Shown: one piece after another, positions 1-7,934 of the stretch
Layout: every line of letters begins with the position of its first letter
Numbering within the stretch: the stretch's first letter is position 1
Source of the DNA: Gammaproteobacteria bacterium
Lineage (GTDB): Bacteria > Pseudomonadota > Gammaproteobacteria > Enterobacterales > Alteromonadaceae
Assembly: GCA_017302255.1 (NCBI GenBank)
Contig: JAFLDV010000037.1
Coordinates: 1-38,642, forward strand
Length of the DNA stretch: 38,642 nucleotides
Direction of reading: 5' to 3'
Translations under genes and position numbers: made by a program
Notes under the pieces: generated by a model
The model's input: only the letters and a program-made list of their open reading frames with translations
Databases searched by the model: none
Told to the model about the DNA's origin: nothing

Positions 1-128
1 GGACTACGCCACAAAATGGTTATGGTTTTACAATCATGAACGGCCGCACAAAGCCAATGGCGGAAAGCCGCCATTGATGGCTGCATAAACTCTACTTTTA
101 ACTTCGGTTAAAAATGGGAGGATTACCA
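1..128 (+). mobile_element. Right end of an IS3-family insertion sequence
   Basis: The first 88 bases encode the C-terminal end of an IS3-type transposase (separate entry). The following 40 bases run to GGGAGGATTACCA at about 116-128. Read from the other strand this begins TGGTAATCCTCCC, the style of an IS3-family terminal inverted repeat (TG...CA ends). The left part of the element is outside the window, so the repeat pair and target duplication cannot be verified. The boundary at 128 is an estimate. Confidence 0.65.
2..88 (+). CDS. IS3-family transposase (OrfB, integrase core), C-terminal fragment
   Basis: Reading from base 2 gives 28 residues and a TAA stop. They include KWLWFYNHERPHKANGGK, the signature end of the IS3-family OrfB/rve_3 domain (usually W-x-FYNxERPHxALGGxTP). 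The catalytic DDE residues lie upstream of the window. The 5' truncation comes from the window edge and says nothing about whether the element is intact. The perfect GC-rich hairpin at 55-76 lies inside this coding sequence and so is probably not a terminator. The family assignment is secure from the motif; the subgroup is not. Confidence 0.8.
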   Translation, partial: DYATKWLWFYNHERPHKANGGKPPLMAA

Positions 129-132
129 TTCG

Positions 133-160
133 AAATAGCAAAAAATAAATAGCAAAAAAT
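133..160 (+). repeat. Perfect 14-bp tandem duplication
   Basis: AAATAGCAAAAAAT occurs twice back to back (133-146 and 147-160), just outside the inferred IS end. It may be replication slippage in an A-rich tract. No function is apparent. Confidence 0.7.
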
Positions 161-267
161 GACAGTTATTAGCTTTGTTGGTTTGAATTGTATTTTAAGA
201 CCGGGATACAAAACAACCATACAACTGGTAGCTTGGGAGTTTTAGTAAATCGTCTAGGGCGTTGATG

Positions 268-338
268 TGTAAAGAGTTGCAGCTATAAGTTGTCAAAATC
301 ATGTACCGATTTGTGTTGATTTGTCAGCTAACTTTACA
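268..338. promoter_or_regulatory. Separated inverted repeat upstream of the sigma-54 promoter
   Basis: TGTAAAG at 268-274 and its complement CTTTACA at 332-338 flank about 57 bp of AT-rich DNA, 63-133 bp upstream of the -24 element. That is the usual distance for an upstream activating site of a sigma-54 enhancer-binding protein. PEP-CTERM genes are often controlled by the PrsK/PrsR system together with RpoN, so this could be its activator site. The link is inferred from position only. Confidence 0.3.
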
Positions 339-400
339 ACTATGTTTATTTTTATGGTGGATCTCCAAGTTTTGGCATAAAAAACAATGACATATGCTAA

Positions 401-416
401 TGGCGCTTTTTTTGCA
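401..416 (+). promoter_or_regulatory. Sigma-54 (RpoN) -24/-12 promoter
   Basis: TGGCGC-N5-TTGCA gives GG at 402-403 and GC at 414-415, separated by exactly 10 bp as sigma-54 requires. It departs from the TGGCAC-N5-TTGCA consensus at one base. It lies 40 bp before the start of the PEP-CTERM gene. Sigma-54 promoters in front of PEP-CTERM genes are a known pattern, which supports the call. Confidence 0.65.
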
Positions 417-455
417 TGTTTTCGAAATTAAAAGTAGCACTCACCGGGGATAAAA

Positions 456-1058
456 ATGAAAAAAATTGTTTGTTTGATTATTTGTTTGTTCACTGCAGCT
501 GTTCAAGCTTCTGTTATTTATGATAATGGCGGCCCAAATACCCAGAACGGTTATTCTGTAAAAGGGTCTAATCAAGTTAATGATAACTTTAATTTGACTG
601 GTTTTTTTGATGTGAAATCAGTCGGGTTTTACTTCCAAAACTACAACGGCATTACCGGTTGGAATAAAGACATCATCTACAATTTTTATGCAGATAACGG
701 TGGTAATGTTGGATCGCTGTTAGCATCTGGTTCTGGCCAAAACTTAACAGCTACAGACTCAGGTTTAGCTTGGTGTTGTGGTGGGGGTAATGCTTGGTTG
801 GTAAAGTTTGATCTAGTCCAAACTTTGTCATTAGCATCAGGAACCTATTGGTTAGGTTTGACGGGCGCAACCGGTTCAGCTTCTTCTGCTTGGTGGGTCA
901 CTGCTGATTCGATTGATGGTTCTTCAATGGGCGGTGTAGATTTTGCGTTTTATATCGATGGTCAAAATGCTTCAACTGTATCAGCTCCAGCAAGTATTGC
1001 TTTGCTCGGACTGGGTTTAGCGTTAGTTGGTTTCTCAAGAAGAAAGAAAACAGTGTAA
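456..1058 (+). CDS. PEP-CTERM sorting domain protein, exported
   Basis: A 200-residue exported protein. Residues 1-18 form a signal peptide (MKK, hydrophobic core, VQAS). The body is rich in Gly, Ser, Asn and aromatics, as in extracellular or matrix proteins, with a WCCGGG patch near residue 107. The end is a PEP-CTERM tripartite tail: VSAPAS, a hydrophobic helix (IALLGLGLALVGF), then SRRKK. In this motif variant the usual Pro-Glu-Pro is replaced by Ala-Pro-Ala. Such tails are cut by an exosortase (XrtA/EpsH class) in the inner membrane and usually go with exopolysaccharide production. No exosortase gene is in the window. GGGGAT precedes the ATG. A sigma-54 promoter lies upstream and a strong terminator downstream, so it is monocistronic. 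Its specific function is unknown. Confidence 0.85.
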   Translation: MKKIVCLIICLFTAAVQASVIYDNGGPNTQNGYSVKGSNQVNDNFNLTGFFDVKSVGFYFQNYNGITGWNKDIIYNFYADNGGNVGSLLASGSGQNLTATDSGLAWCCGGGNAWLVKFDLVQTLSLASGTYWLGLTGATGSASSAWWVTADSIDGSSMGGVDFAFYIDGQNASTVSAPASIALLGLGLALVGFSRRKKTV

Positions 1059-1084
1059 TTGACATTACTCAGTTCAAACATTTG

Positions 1085-1111
1085 AGCCCCGGTATTCATC
1101 GGGGCTTTTTA
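1085..1111 (+). terminator. Rho-independent terminator of the PEP-CTERM gene
   Basis: AGCCCCG at 1085-1091 pairs with CGGGGCT at 1100-1106 across an 8-base loop and is followed by a run of T and TATT. It starts 26 bp after the stop codon. Confidence 0.92.
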
Positions 1112-1668
1112 TTACTTTATAAATGATTGAACTAGTGAGTCTTTAAGCCCTTAAATTTTGCGTTTCAATTTCGGCTGATTCTGCTGAAATCGTCTACTAA
1201 TAATTCGCGTAAAGTTCGGCATTGCGTATCGTAAGTTTGTCGCTGAGCATCCTAGAGCCGACCTAACAATATAGTTGTTTAAATGCAGCTGTTTTGATGA
1301 TTTTTCTTTAACTTTAATTTTACAGGCCGCTGGTTTGCTGTTTTTATAATTCAGCGATGACTGAAATCTGTTTTAAAATCTATGACTTGCTCGTTCAGTG
1401 AACATGTCGATTGATTGCCGTGAAAAACTTTATTTAACGTTTGATACTGCATTGGTTAAATATCAAAAGTTTATGTGTGGGTTTAATTATCGACGCAAAG
1501 GGCGGTAGCTTGGTTTTTAAGCGTCGCTAGGATTCAACCAAAATTGTCGACATCACAAATTAAAATTCAAAACAGTGCTCAGTTTAAGTGCGACTCCAAA
1601 TGCATTTATCGGGAATAGCTCTGGGCTTAGGTTTGCCTTGGTAACGTTGAAATGCAAGGAGATTAAAT
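1112..1668. other. 557-bp AT-rich gap without a recognised gene
   Basis: All frames are broken by stops and I recognise no motif. The last bases carry the AAGGAGA ribosome binding site (1656-1662) of the next gene. A promoter for that gene must lie here, but I cannot place it with confidence. Confidence 0.5.
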
Positions 1669-2088
1669 TTGAGGTTTATCAAAATAGCGTTGCTAGTAGG
1701 CTTAGTATATTTGGGCTACCTCGTGTTTAGCACCGGCAGAGACATTAATGAGTCGTTTGATTACGGCAGCCGAGCAATACCTCTATTAAATGCCGTTTCA
1801 AGTGATTGGCGCTTGGAAACTTTAAAAGAACAAATAGACCCAATAGGATTTGGTAAAAACGCTGAGCTTTACCAAAAAATGTTATTAAGGTCGGCGCATC
1901 TTGGGGCATTTAGAAAGTGTACAGACTTGTCTGTCGGCACACCAACGGAGCTTGAGGTCGAGGGGGCTAAAGCAATAGTTGGTGATTGCAGTTTTGAAAA
2001 TGGCTTGGCATATGTTGCGATAATATTTTTGGAAATAAAAGGTGAAACTAAAGTGGTTTCTCTAATTATTAGGCCGATAGCTGGCTAA
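1669..2088 (+). CDS. Small single-pass membrane or exported protein, unknown
   Basis: 139 residues; I do not recognise the family. The N-terminus (FIKIALLVGLVYLGYLVF, residues 3-20) is an uncleaved anchor or signal segment. The rest is a soluble domain with two cysteines (near residues 84 and 105) that could form a disulfide outside the cytoplasm. The start is TTG at 1669, chosen because a strong AAGGAGA lies 6 bases upstream and no ATG fits. A hairpin with a T-rich tail follows the stop. The gene stands alone between a 557-bp gap and the desaturase gene. Confidence 0.65.
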   Translation: MRFIKIALLVGLVYLGYLVFSTGRDINESFDYGSRAIPLLNAVSSDWRLETLKEQIDPIGFGKNAELYQKMLLRSAHLGAFRKCTDLSVGTPTELEVEGAKAIVGDCSFENGLAYVAIIFLEIKGETKVVSLIIRPIAG

Positions 2089-2118
2089 TAAATTCATAGC
2101 CTTTTGATGAGATGGCTT

Positions 2119-2139
2119 CCAAGCCGCCGCTTGGCTTTT
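2119..2139 (+). terminator. Probable terminator after the small membrane protein gene
   Basis: CCAAGC-CGCC-GCTTGG (2119-2134) is a perfect 6-bp stem with a tetraloop, followed by CTTTTGCTT. It lies 31 bp beyond the stop codon. The stem is short, so confidence is moderate. Confidence 0.5.
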
Positions 2140-2213
2140 GCTTAATTCACTAATCGCCGTTAGCGGACAAGCCAAAGTAGGCTGAATATGGTTTATTAAT
2201 TTTTGGGTGAGTA

Positions 2214-3179
2214 ATGAAAAATACGGAAAGAGTAAAAGCTGAAGCACACACCGATGCCTATGCCGGGCAGGTTGTTTGGAGCCCGAGCAAATCAATATGG
2301 TTTCTTGGCCATCTTTGCGCGGCGGTGTTAGTGGCACCATTTGTCTTCAGTGTTTCTGCACTGAGCGTTTTTGTTGTTCTCACCGGTATCACGTTATGTT
2401 TTGGTCATTCGCTTGGTATGCACAGGTTATTGATCCATAGATCATACGAATGTCCAAAGTGGATGGAATATTTATTTGTCTACCTAGGCACTCTGGTGGG
2501 GATGGCAGGCCCTATCGGCATGATGAAGCAACATGATCTAAGAGACTGGGCGCAACGCCAAAGTCGTTGTCATGATTACTTGTTGCATGGTTCCAGCATG
2601 ATGAAAGACGGCTGGTGGCAATTAAACTGCGACCTAAAACTAGAAAATGGCCCGCATTTTTCTATTGAAGAGCAGGTGTTGTCAGATGGATTTTATCGAT
2701 TTATTGAAAAAACCTGGATGTGGCAACAATTGGTTGTGGCAATACCTTTGTATTTGGCCGGTGGTCTGAGTTGGTTGGTCTGGGGTGTTTCGGTACGAAT
2801 TGTGGTGTCTGTTGGCGGACACTGGTTGATTGGCTATTTCGCGCATAATAGTGGTGAGCGGACTTGGCGAGTGGATGGTGCTGCAGTGCAAGGTCACAAT
2901 ATCCGCCTCGCAGGACTGCTTTCCATGGGAGAGGCTTGGCACAATAATCATCATGCTTATCCAGGTTCGGCAATGCTTGGACTGTACACCGATGAGCCCG
3001 ATCCGGGTTGGTGGGTGCTGAATGCTCTGCATAACTTAGGCATTGTCAAAAATATCCGATTGCCAAAGCAGCTGCCGCTGCGCACGGAATTGGTGACAGA
3101 AGCCACCGATCTTGATGATCGGGTAGAGCGAGTGCCAGAAGATTGTGAGATTGCCAAATTTATTAGGCGAGATAGTTAA
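2214..3179 (+). CDS. Membrane fatty-acid desaturase (acyl-CoA Delta-9-like family)
   Basis: A 321-residue di-iron membrane desaturase. Box 1 is H65-SLGM-H70-RLLI-H75. Box 3 is H243-NNHH-AYPGSA, with the Gly-Glu-Ala-Trp lead-in typical of stearoyl-CoA-type desaturases. Box 2 reads HDLRDWAQRQSRCHDY near residues 104-120, so the classical HxxHH is reduced to a dispersed His set. Hydrophobic segments near residues 28-62, 84-102 and 172-210 fit the four-helix family topology. The enzyme should insert a double bond in acyl chains at the inner membrane using O2 and electrons from a ferredoxin- or cytochrome-type donor; no donor gene is adjacent. The start is ATG at 2214 after GGGTGAGTA. Substrate and regiospecificity cannot be read from sequence. 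Confidence 0.85.
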   Translation: MKNTERVKAEAHTDAYAGQVVWSPSKSIWFLGHLCAAVLVAPFVFSVSALSVFVVLTGITLCFGHSLGMHRLLIHRSYECPKWMEYLFVYLGTLVGMAGPIGMMKQHDLRDWAQRQSRCHDYLLHGSSMMKDGWWQLNCDLKLENGPHFSIEEQVLSDGFYRFIEKTWMWQQLVVAIPLYLAGGLSWLVWGVSVRIVVSVGGHWLIGYFAHNSGERTWRVDGAAVQGHNIRLAGLLSMGEAWHNNHHAYPGSAMLGLYTDEPDPGWWVLNALHNLGIVKNIRLPKQLPLRTELVTEATDLDDRVERVPEDCEIAKFIRRDS

Positions 3180-3432
3180 CTAAAGTTGTTATTACGATTT
3201 TGGACAATATTTGCGGCGAAGCAGGTAAAGCGCTTGGGGAGTGAACTGAGATTAAAGCGCGCCGAGTGCTGAAAATCTGACATTGCACAAAACAAGGCCA
3301 ATTAATCAGGTAACTCTAAGTCAATGATGTATCGACGGAATTCCAAGTCCCAGCTTGTTTATGGCAAATCGACCAGCCTCAATGCTACCAACGATTTTTA
3401 GCTACTGACATTTTATTAATAGGACTTTAAAA

Positions 3433-4098
3433 GTGCAGTTTCTTAACCATGGATTTGAATTGGTCGATAATTTCATTTCTGAGGAATGGCAACAACAAAT
3501 CCTCAACGACATTGAAATGTCTGAATTATCAACCGATGTGAGTGGCATTAGACATGTTGATGCCAAGTTAAAATCTGTAAAAGCATACCTTTGCTCTGCT
3601 GACTTTTTACAAGCAGCAAGTGGATTTTTGCCCAAACGGGCGCAATTAGTTCGCGCTATATTATTCAACAAATCCGCCGAATCGAATTGGTTTGTTACTT
3701 GGCATCAAGATAAAACAGTGGCAGTTTCAGCCAAATTTAATGAAGAAGGTTGGGGAGCTTGGAGCTGCAAAGAAGGTGTTCACCATGTTCAACCACCGCT
3801 TGCGTTGCTCAACGAAATGGTCACCGTCAGGATCCATCTAGACCCGACGCCAAAAGAAAATGGTTGTTTAAAGGTCATCCCAAATAGTCACAAACTGGGT
3901 ATTCTAAATCCATCGCAAATTGCGGCGGTGATCTCATCAGAAAATCACTTTCTCTGTGAAGCTGCCAAATACTCAGCATTGATTATGCGTCCGCATTTGC
4001 TGCATGCTTCGAGTAAAAGTGTGTTACCTACGGATCGACGGATATTGCATGTTGAATTTAGTAATTGGCAATTGCCAGATGATGTCGAATGGGGATAG
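3433..4098 (+). CDS. Phytanoyl-CoA dioxygenase (PhyH) family 2OG-Fe(II) oxygenase
   Basis: A 221-residue PhyH-type oxygenase. The iron facial triad is visible as H91-Q-D93 (in WHQDK) and a distal His in RPHLLHASSKS (H188 or H191). A downstream Arg (DRRILHVEF) would hold 2-oxoglutarate. The segment with PKENGCLKVIPNSHK is the family's conserved loop before the second His. Such enzymes hydroxylate small molecules, lipids or natural products with O2 and 2-oxoglutarate; the substrate is unknown here. The start is GTG at 3433 with AGGA 8 bases upstream. The gene stands alone behind 253 bp of leader, with no pathway partners nearby. Confidence 0.82.
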   Translation: MQFLNHGFELVDNFISEEWQQQILNDIEMSELSTDVSGIRHVDAKLKSVKAYLCSADFLQAASGFLPKRAQLVRAILFNKSAESNWFVTWHQDKTVAVSAKFNEEGWGAWSCKEGVHHVQPPLALLNEMVTVRIHLDPTPKENGCLKVIPNSHKLGILNPSQIAAVISSENHFLCEAAKYSALIMRPHLLHASSKSVLPTDRRILHVEFSNWQLPDDVEWG

Positions 4099-4190
4099 CA
4101 GTTGCATCTCTCTAACTGCGAGTGCTAGCAGCAGAGTTCTGCGCTATTAAAATTAGTCACGGCCTTAGCCATATTGTAAGTGGAAATAAT

Positions 4191-4661
4191 ATGAAAATTG
4201 ATTTTCTAGGTAATTGGCCTGAATTTATCCCTGAATTAGCTGCGCTCTTGCATAACGAGTGGGCAGATCTATATGCCGCCGCAGGTATTGCTGAAGACGA
4301 CTTGCGCAACATACTGCTGCAGCGAACGTCCACTGAACAGTTGCCCATTACGCTTATCGCTGTCGATAACGGGCTGTTGGTTGGTGCCGGCAGTCTTAAA
4401 CTTGATGAGCCGGGCTCCAAAGAGGGCGTTTCGCCTTGGATAGGTGGCTTGTACGTCAAATCTACTTTCCGAGGTCGGGGATTGGGCCGAGATCTAGTAT
4501 TGGCTCTTGAATCCAAAGCTAAAGAATTAGGTGTGAAGGCTTTATATCTATCTGCGGACACTGCAGTCGATTTCTACTTAAAGTTAGGCTGGCAAGTGCT
4601 TGAGCGAGTTGAATCTTTTGGCGTTAGAGATGTGGCGGTGATGACCAAACGCTTGAGTTGA
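4191..4661 (+). CDS. GNAT family N-acetyltransferase
   Basis: A 156-residue single GNAT domain. The acetyl-CoA pyrophosphate-binding motif RGRGLG lies near residue 95, preceded by the beta-4 strand GGLYVKSTF and followed by the helix VLALESKAKELG. The C-terminal AVDFYLKLGWQV is the usual beta-6/7 signature. I chose ATG 4191 because upstream in-frame codons lack family similarity and GGAA precedes this ATG. An in-frame start at 4122 would add 23 residues. The acceptor substrate is unknown. It is not clearly linked to either neighbour. Confidence 0.8.
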   Translation: MKIDFLGNWPEFIPELAALLHNEWADLYAAAGIAEDDLRNILLQRTSTEQLPITLIAVDNGLLVGAGSLKLDEPGSKEGVSPWIGGLYVKSTFRGRGLGRDLVLALESKAKELGVKALYLSADTAVDFYLKLGWQVLERVESFGVRDVAVMTKRLS

Positions 4662-5129
4662 GTTTCTTGTTAACTGTAGCGCTTCTAGCGATAATCTTTG
4701 GCTTTTTGCACTATTTCATAAATGGCCGTTGCCCTCAGCTCGTCGCACTAGCGAATGATTACTTCACTTGGTTAACCCTTTTTCCAAAAGGCGAACACAG
4801 TCGCTGAGAAGCAGAGGTTGCTTTACCAACAGAATTCGGCGCTAAAATTATTGTTCTGCATGCAGAACAATAACTACCAAAGCTGCCAAACCGCTGAAAC
4901 AATGGATCAAAGTGGATTTAGCTGAGCTAGCTTCAGTGCCGGAGCACGACGACGTAATGTTGTGACAGTTCCAAAGTCGAAACGCAGGTTTAGAGTAATT
5001 CGAACCGTTTATTCGACCAACAAATATTCTGCTGAAAGCCCACTTAGCCAACGCATTGCGCTCCAGCTTCAAAGCAAATTCCTATTTTTAGCCTAGAATC
5101 AAATCTATAGCCTAAATAGGAGTGTAGTT
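4662..5129. other. 468-bp gap with scraps of open reading frame, possible gene remnant
   Basis: No intact gene. Two consecutive + strand stretches look protein-like (about 4811-4873, and 4874-4968 in another frame, the latter reading TTKAAKPLKQWIKVDLAE) but are broken by stops, as in a decayed gene. A 74-codon minus-strand frame over 4848-5072 (TTG start) has no recognisable motif. A 26-bp perfect palindrome lies inside. The final 30 bp carry the leader and AGGAG of the chemoreceptor gene. Confidence 0.4.
4848..4873. repeat. Perfect 26-bp palindrome
   Basis: Each 13-base arm reads TTATTGTTCTGCA on its own strand, meeting at 4860/4861 with no loop. It sits 257 bp upstream of the chemoreceptor gene in a gap without genes. 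A loopless symmetric site suits a dimeric DNA-binding protein better than a terminator, and there is no T-run. Confidence 0.75.
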
Positions 5130-6755
5130 ATGCTTCGTCAAATTAAGATCGGAAAGCGCTTAAGTGTTGGTTTTGCTGCATTAGTGCTGATAAGCATTGT
5201 TGTTGGACTCAGCGCTTTTTATCGTTTAAGTGAAATCCAAGGTAATTTAAACAATATCGCAGAACGTCGGCTACCAGCGGCGTTATTAGTCGGAGAAATG
5301 AACAGAGAGTTTTTAGTCAGTCGGATTGAGACCGTTAACTGGCTGTCTGATGCAAACAGCAGCAATTCAACAAGCTATCAAACGAGAATTAGCCAAGCTC
5401 AAAGTGCATACGATGAGGCGCAGAAACTCGCTGAAAACTTTCATAAGACTGCAGCTGGTCGAGCAACTTTTGAAAAAGTATTGACCGCAAAAAAGCAGTA
5501 TGACCAACTGCACAAAACGCTGATTGCAGAGCTGAGTGCAGGTAGAGCCGAAGCGGCGATTGCACTGCGCGATGACAACTTTACCAAGGCTTCTGATGAT
5601 GTGACTCAGTCATTATTAGCGCTCGCAGAATACCAACGTGAAACCGGCAAGAAACAGGCAGCGCAAGCTGCGGAAAGTATGCGGGCTGCAGAAGTGAGCA
5701 TCGTGATCAGTATTTTGGTTGCGACGATTTTGGGAACTGGTTTCGCTATTTTTATTACCAGAAGTCTCGTTGGCCCAATGAATCATGCGGTTTATGTCAG
5801 TGAAACCATTGCCAAAGGCAATTTAGCCGAACACTTCAAAGACGAGTCTCCAGATGAGGCTGGCGCACTTATCCGTGCGATGTCGACAATGCAGGGGCAA
5901 TTGCGCGAGACAATTACTGATATTAATCAGTCGGCAAATCAATTGGGGGTTACTTCGGAAGAGCTACACGCTGTGACCGATCAGTCCGCCAGAATTATGC
6001 AACAACAAAGCCTGGAAGTGGATTTGGCAGTTACGGCTGTTACTGAATTAACCAGTGCTATTGAAGAAGTGGCACAAAGTGCGGCTTCTACTTCGAATAA
6101 CTCTGCTAACGCTGATGCGACTGCGCGAGATGGCCAGCAACAAGTGCAGCAAACTATTGCGGCAATTCAAACTTTGGAGCAAGAACTCAAAGTATCGCGC
6201 AGTGGTATCGAACAACTATCAACGCGAGTGAATGAAATTGGTTCGGTGTTAGATGTTATTCGTGGCATAGCTGAACAGACTAATTTACTTGCTCTTAATG
6301 CCGCAATTGAAGCGGCGCGGGCTGGTGATAGCGGCCGTGGCTTTGCGGTGGTGGCGGATGAAGTGCGCGCTCTTGCGCATCGCACTCAGGAATCCACCAA
6401 AGTTATTGAGCAAACCATTCGTACTCTATCGGCAGAAACCGCACAAACTGTCGCCGCCATGGGACAAAGTAGCGAGCGTGCGACTGTAACCTTAGAACTC
6501 GCGCGTAAAGCCGGTGGCGCTTTGGCGCAAATAACCAGTGCCATCAGTCAAATAAGTGACCAAAACATGACTATTGCGAGTGCTGCGGAAGAGCAAGCAA
6601 CGGTTGCCCGTGAAGTCGATAGAAATCTAGTCAACATTCGCGATTTGTCCGCGCAAACCGCCACCGGCGCTGACGAAACCAGGATATCCAGTGAGTCGTT
6701 AGCAGAGCTCGCTGAGCATCTAAATATGCGGGTACGGCAGTTTAAGGTCAGCTAA
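5130..6755 (+). CDS. Methyl-accepting chemotaxis protein
   Basis: A 541-residue transmembrane chemoreceptor. TM1 is about residues 12-32, and the periplasmic part (about 33-187, mostly helical) fits a four-helix-bundle sensor. TM2 is about 188-210, followed by a HAMP domain (about 211-265) and the cytoplasmic signalling domain. The conserved hairpin tip ([18 protein letters not shown] near residues 387-404) contacts CheA and CheW. It ends MRVRQFKVS, with no CheR-binding pentapeptide. The start is ATG after TAGGAG. The ligand is unknown. No che genes are adjacent, so it is an orphan receptor that would feed a chemotaxis pathway encoded elsewhere. Confidence 0.95.
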   Translation: MLRQIKIGKRLSVGFAALVLISIVVGLSAFYRLSEIQGNLNNIAERRLPAALLVGEMNREFLVSRIETVNWLSDANSSNSTSYQTRISQAQSAYDEAQKLAENFHKTAAGRATFEKVLTAKKQYDQLHKTLIAELSAGRAEAAIALRDDNFTKASDDVTQSLLALAEYQRETGKKQAAQAAESMRAAEVSIVISILVATILGTGFAIFITRSLVGPMNHAVYVSETIAKGNLAEHFKDESPDEAGALIRAMSTMQGQLRETITDINQSANQLGVTSEELHAVTDQSARIMQQQSLEVDLAVTAVTELTSAIEEVAQSAASTSNNSANADATARDGQQQVQQTIAAIQTLEQELKVSRSGIEQLSTRVNEIGSVLDVIRGIAEQTNLLALNAAIEAARAGDSGRGFAVVADEVRALAHRTQESTKVIEQTIRTLSAETAQTVAAMGQSSERATVTLELARKAGGALAQITSAISQISDQNMTIASAAEEQATVAREVDRNLVNIRDLSAQTATGADETRISSESLAELAEHLNMRVRQFKVS

Positions 6756-6802
6756 AGTCGTCTTTGTATCAATGTCGACCGGTTCGGAAAATCTTTGTCT
6801 TA

Positions 6803-6829
6803 GTGGCTGCAGCAAGCTGATGCAGCCAC
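6803..6829 (+). terminator. Hairpin after the chemoreceptor gene
   Basis: GTGGCTGC (6803-6810) pairs perfectly with GCAGCCAC (6822-6829), 48 bp after the stop. The following AATAGTTACTG is a poor U-tract, so it may be an RNA-stabilising end or a weak terminator. Confidence 0.4.
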
Positions 6830-7209
6830 AATAGTTACTGAATTGTCTGCGAAATTGTTGATTGATCTATCAATGCTAGTTCTGCAAAATTAACAACTCT
6901 CAATCTTTTTGAGCAAGGTAACGGCGGCACCAATGCTTTGTTCACCAAAACATCCCTTTGAAGTAGCGGAAGTAACTCAATCGACTTTAGTTATAAGCAC
7001 TCAAGTAAGCGAAGCCACAACTAGCTGGCGCGGGGATAACAATCAGCGTTTATAGATTTGATCTTTAGGATTGACGGGTATACTCTTTTGGGGTTGTTAA
7101 CAATTAAGTGACAAGTGTGTAAGGCCTGGTGAATGAGTTGGCACTGTGGTTTTGCCAAAGTGGTTATTCCAAAGTGGCCTTGCCTGAGTGAATTTAGAAA
7201 AGGAATTCT
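6830..7209. other. 380-bp leader region without a recognised gene
   Basis: No coding frame recognised. It holds a direct repeat of CCAAAGTGG (about 7155-7180) close to the next gene and a CGACTTTAGT string at 6982-6991 resembling the candidate regulator motif near the symporter genes, probably by chance. The end carries AAAAGGAA, the ribosome binding site of the next gene. Confidence 0.4.
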
Positions 7210-7212
7210 GTG

Positions 7213-7674
7213 ATGAAATTGCTATATCTTGCATTGCTATTGCCACTGTCGGTTTCAGCGGAACAGTTGCAGCCTTTGGCTAAACCAGAGCTTGCGACTG
7301 TTCTGGGTCTATTAGAAGAGTTAACGCCAGCGACTCAACACTCCGAGCAACCGTTCATCGTTCGGATATATGCTGCGCCGGAACAAATCTCCGAGTGCGA
7401 TGGCAGTGTTGCTTCATGTCCGGACGTTCGTTTGTTTTTTACCGTCTCAAGCGGGGACATACTAGAGGTCCCCACGCTTTATCAACTTCCTGCGCAAAAG
7501 GGCTGGCAGTTCAAAGCATGGACAAGTACCACTGGAAATAAAACAGCAGTTAGTTTTACCGTACAAACGCGTCTTCCTGAGACAAATATTGAGGTAGAAG
7601 CGCGACAAGCATGGCGGGCGCAAGAGTTCATTATTACTGCAAGTCTGGAGTCTGCATCTTATGTTTCTCGCTAA
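7213..7674 (+). CDS. Exported protein of unknown function
   Basis: 153 residues; family not recognised. A signal peptide (MKLLYLALLLPLSVSA, cleavage after about residue 16) points to the periplasm. The mature part has a Cys pair (SECDGSVASC, about residues 58-68) that could form a small disulfide loop, and beta-rich repeats of Thr and Val. ATG 7213 was preferred to the adjacent GTG 7210; AAAAGGAA lies upstream. The stop is 26 bp before the DUF4287 gene and the TfoX_C gene follows in turn, so the three may be co-transcribed, though an exported protein has no obvious link with the other two. Confidence 0.6.
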   Translation: MKLLYLALLLPLSVSAEQLQPLAKPELATVLGLLEELTPATQHSEQPFIVRIYAAPEQISECDGSVASCPDVRLFFTVSSGDILEVPTLYQLPAQKGWQFKAWTSTTGNKTAVSFTVQTRLPETNIEVEARQAWRAQEFIITASLESASYVSR

Positions 7675-7700
7675 GTGAGCACCATTTTGAGGTTGAAAAG

Positions 7701-7910
7701 ATGGCAGACGAACTAAAAGTGAAAGGACCTGCGTCCTATTTTCCGTCCATTGAGAAAACCTATGGACATCCCGTGACGCATTGGTTCGATATCTTAAACA
7801 AGGCTGGCCCACTCAAACATATGGAGCTGGTTAATCTGCTAAAGACCGAACATAAACTAGGCCATGGGCATGCCAACGCATTGGTCGCTTATCATCTAAA
7901 AAATCAGTAG
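7701..7910 (+). CDS. DUF4287 domain protein
   Basis: A 69-residue cytoplasmic protein that is almost all DUF4287. It has the characteristic GPASYFPSIEKTYG, a helix with KHMELVNLLKTEH, and LGHGHANALVAYHL at the end. The function of the domain is not established. ATG 7701 was chosen over an upstream in-frame start because the domain begins here and GAGGTTGAAAAG precedes it. The next gene, a TfoX C-terminal-domain protein, starts 24 bp downstream, so the two are probably one transcript. Confidence 0.85.
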   Translation: MADELKVKGPASYFPSIEKTYGHPVTHWFDILNKAGPLKHMELVNLLKTEHKLGHGHANALVAYHLKNQ

Positions 7911-7934
7911 TTTTGCAACTTGAACTGAGAAATC

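Noticed and set aside
55-76. Terminator hairpin CAATGGCGG/CCGCCATTG
   Set aside because: It lies inside the coding end of the transposase and has no T-run.
2062-3157. Several antisense reading frames under the desaturase gene
   Set aside because: They lack recognisable domains and are shadows of a strongly motif-supported gene on the other strand.
4848-5072. Minus-strand 74-codon gene
   Set aside because: A TTG start with a passable TAGGAA upstream exists, but the product has no recognisable pattern and ends in the palindrome; more likely chance.
6982-6991. Third candidate regulator site CGACTTTAGT upstream of the exported protein gene
   Set aside because: It matches only 10 of 12 positions, lacks symmetry and has no link to acetate genes; kept as background.
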